Source of the DNA: an uncultured Prevotella sp.
Lineage (GTDB): Bacteria > Bacteroidota > Bacteroidia > Bacteroidales > Bacteroidaceae
Assembly: GCA_947302435.1 (NCBI GenBank)
Contig: CAMYVQ010000018.1
Coordinates: 1-50,120 of the forward strand
Direction: 5' to 3'
Length of the DNA: 50,120 bases
Under the pieces are notes generated by a model. It was not told where the DNA came from, did not search any database, and worked only from the letters and a program-made list of their open reading frames with translations. Within the stretch, counting starts at the first letter, position 1. Each line of letters begins with the position of its first letter. The translations under genes and the position numbers were made by a program. This document shows positions 50,066 through 50,120 of this stretch, one piece after another.

Positions 50066-50120
50066 TTAGTCGCAGATGAGGCACTCGCCCGTCATGTCCT
50101 TCGGCTGCTCCAGTCCCATG
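50066..50120 (-). CDS. C-terminal end of a protein with a CxxC tail (partial)
   Basis: On the minus strand the frame enters at the window edge and ends MGLEQPKDMTGECLICD, stop at 50068-50066. The terminal C-x-x-C-D resembles redox or metal-binding tails such as those of some ribonucleotide reductase large subunits, but 17 residues are too few to decide. A terminator follows. Confidence 0.5.
   Translation of the reverse strand, partial: MGLEQPKDMTGECLICD

Overview
The window looks like the chromosome of a Prevotella-type member of the Bacteroidales. The reasons are: Bacteroidetes -7 promoter boxes (TAnnTTTG) in front of many genes; weak or absent Shine-Dalgarno sequences; a dcw cluster with a Bacteroidetes FtsL-like protein and a PASTA-tailed FtsI; a probable glycine-lipid acyltransferase pair; and several large secreted proteins ending in a short 'NLxGQRV...YIxNGKKVVxK' tail like a type IX secretion (T9SS) sorting domain.

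Layout. 1-4602 (mostly +): the tail of a membrane protein and a LolD/MacB-type ABC ATPase, back-to-back tRNA-Pro(CGG) and tRNA-Phe(GAA) genes, then a two-gene unit of a lipoprotein and a long helical-repeat protein. 4740-21920 (all -): one compact cell-wall and division operon, in transcription order mraZ, rsmH, ftsL-like, ftsI, murE, mraY, murD, ftsW, murG, murC, ftsQ, ftsA, ftsZ, murF. A 10-bp-periodic MraZ-type operator lies directly above its promoter. 22250-24072 (+): a divergent lipid-acyltransferase pair (glsA/glsB-like). 24231-40576 (-): an accessory surface-protein region with four secreted proteins, one of 2441 aa, a 64-aa co-oriented small protein, a YefM/YoeB toxin-antitoxin pair, a truncated PD-(D/E)XK-transposase-type ORF, and a degenerate copy of the giant protein's signal-peptide region. 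40888-45575 (+): PASTA protein, RluD-type pseudouridine synthase, Ddl, acyltransferase, lipoprotein. 45579-50120: DUF3109 protein and ung (-), AGCS symporter (+), a secreted protein (-), a highly structured intergenic element, and the C-terminal tail of one more gene at the right edge.

The genes work together mainly in envelope building. The dcw operon makes UDP-MurNAc-pentapeptide, lipid I and II, and the septal ring. Ddl supplies D-Ala-D-Ala for MurF. The acyltransferases modify membrane lipids.

The most unusual signals are non-coding. Short interspersed repeats have landed inside or at the ends of essential genes: a perfect 30-bp inverted repeat sits in frame inside murF, a 34-36-bp repeat supplies the stop codon of murE, and two inverted copies of that repeat flank and rewrite the start of an acyltransferase gene. 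There is also a predicted three-way-junction element near the right edge, a triple 19-bp dyad operator-like array, and heptamer arrays that put stop codons in all three frames at operon junctions.
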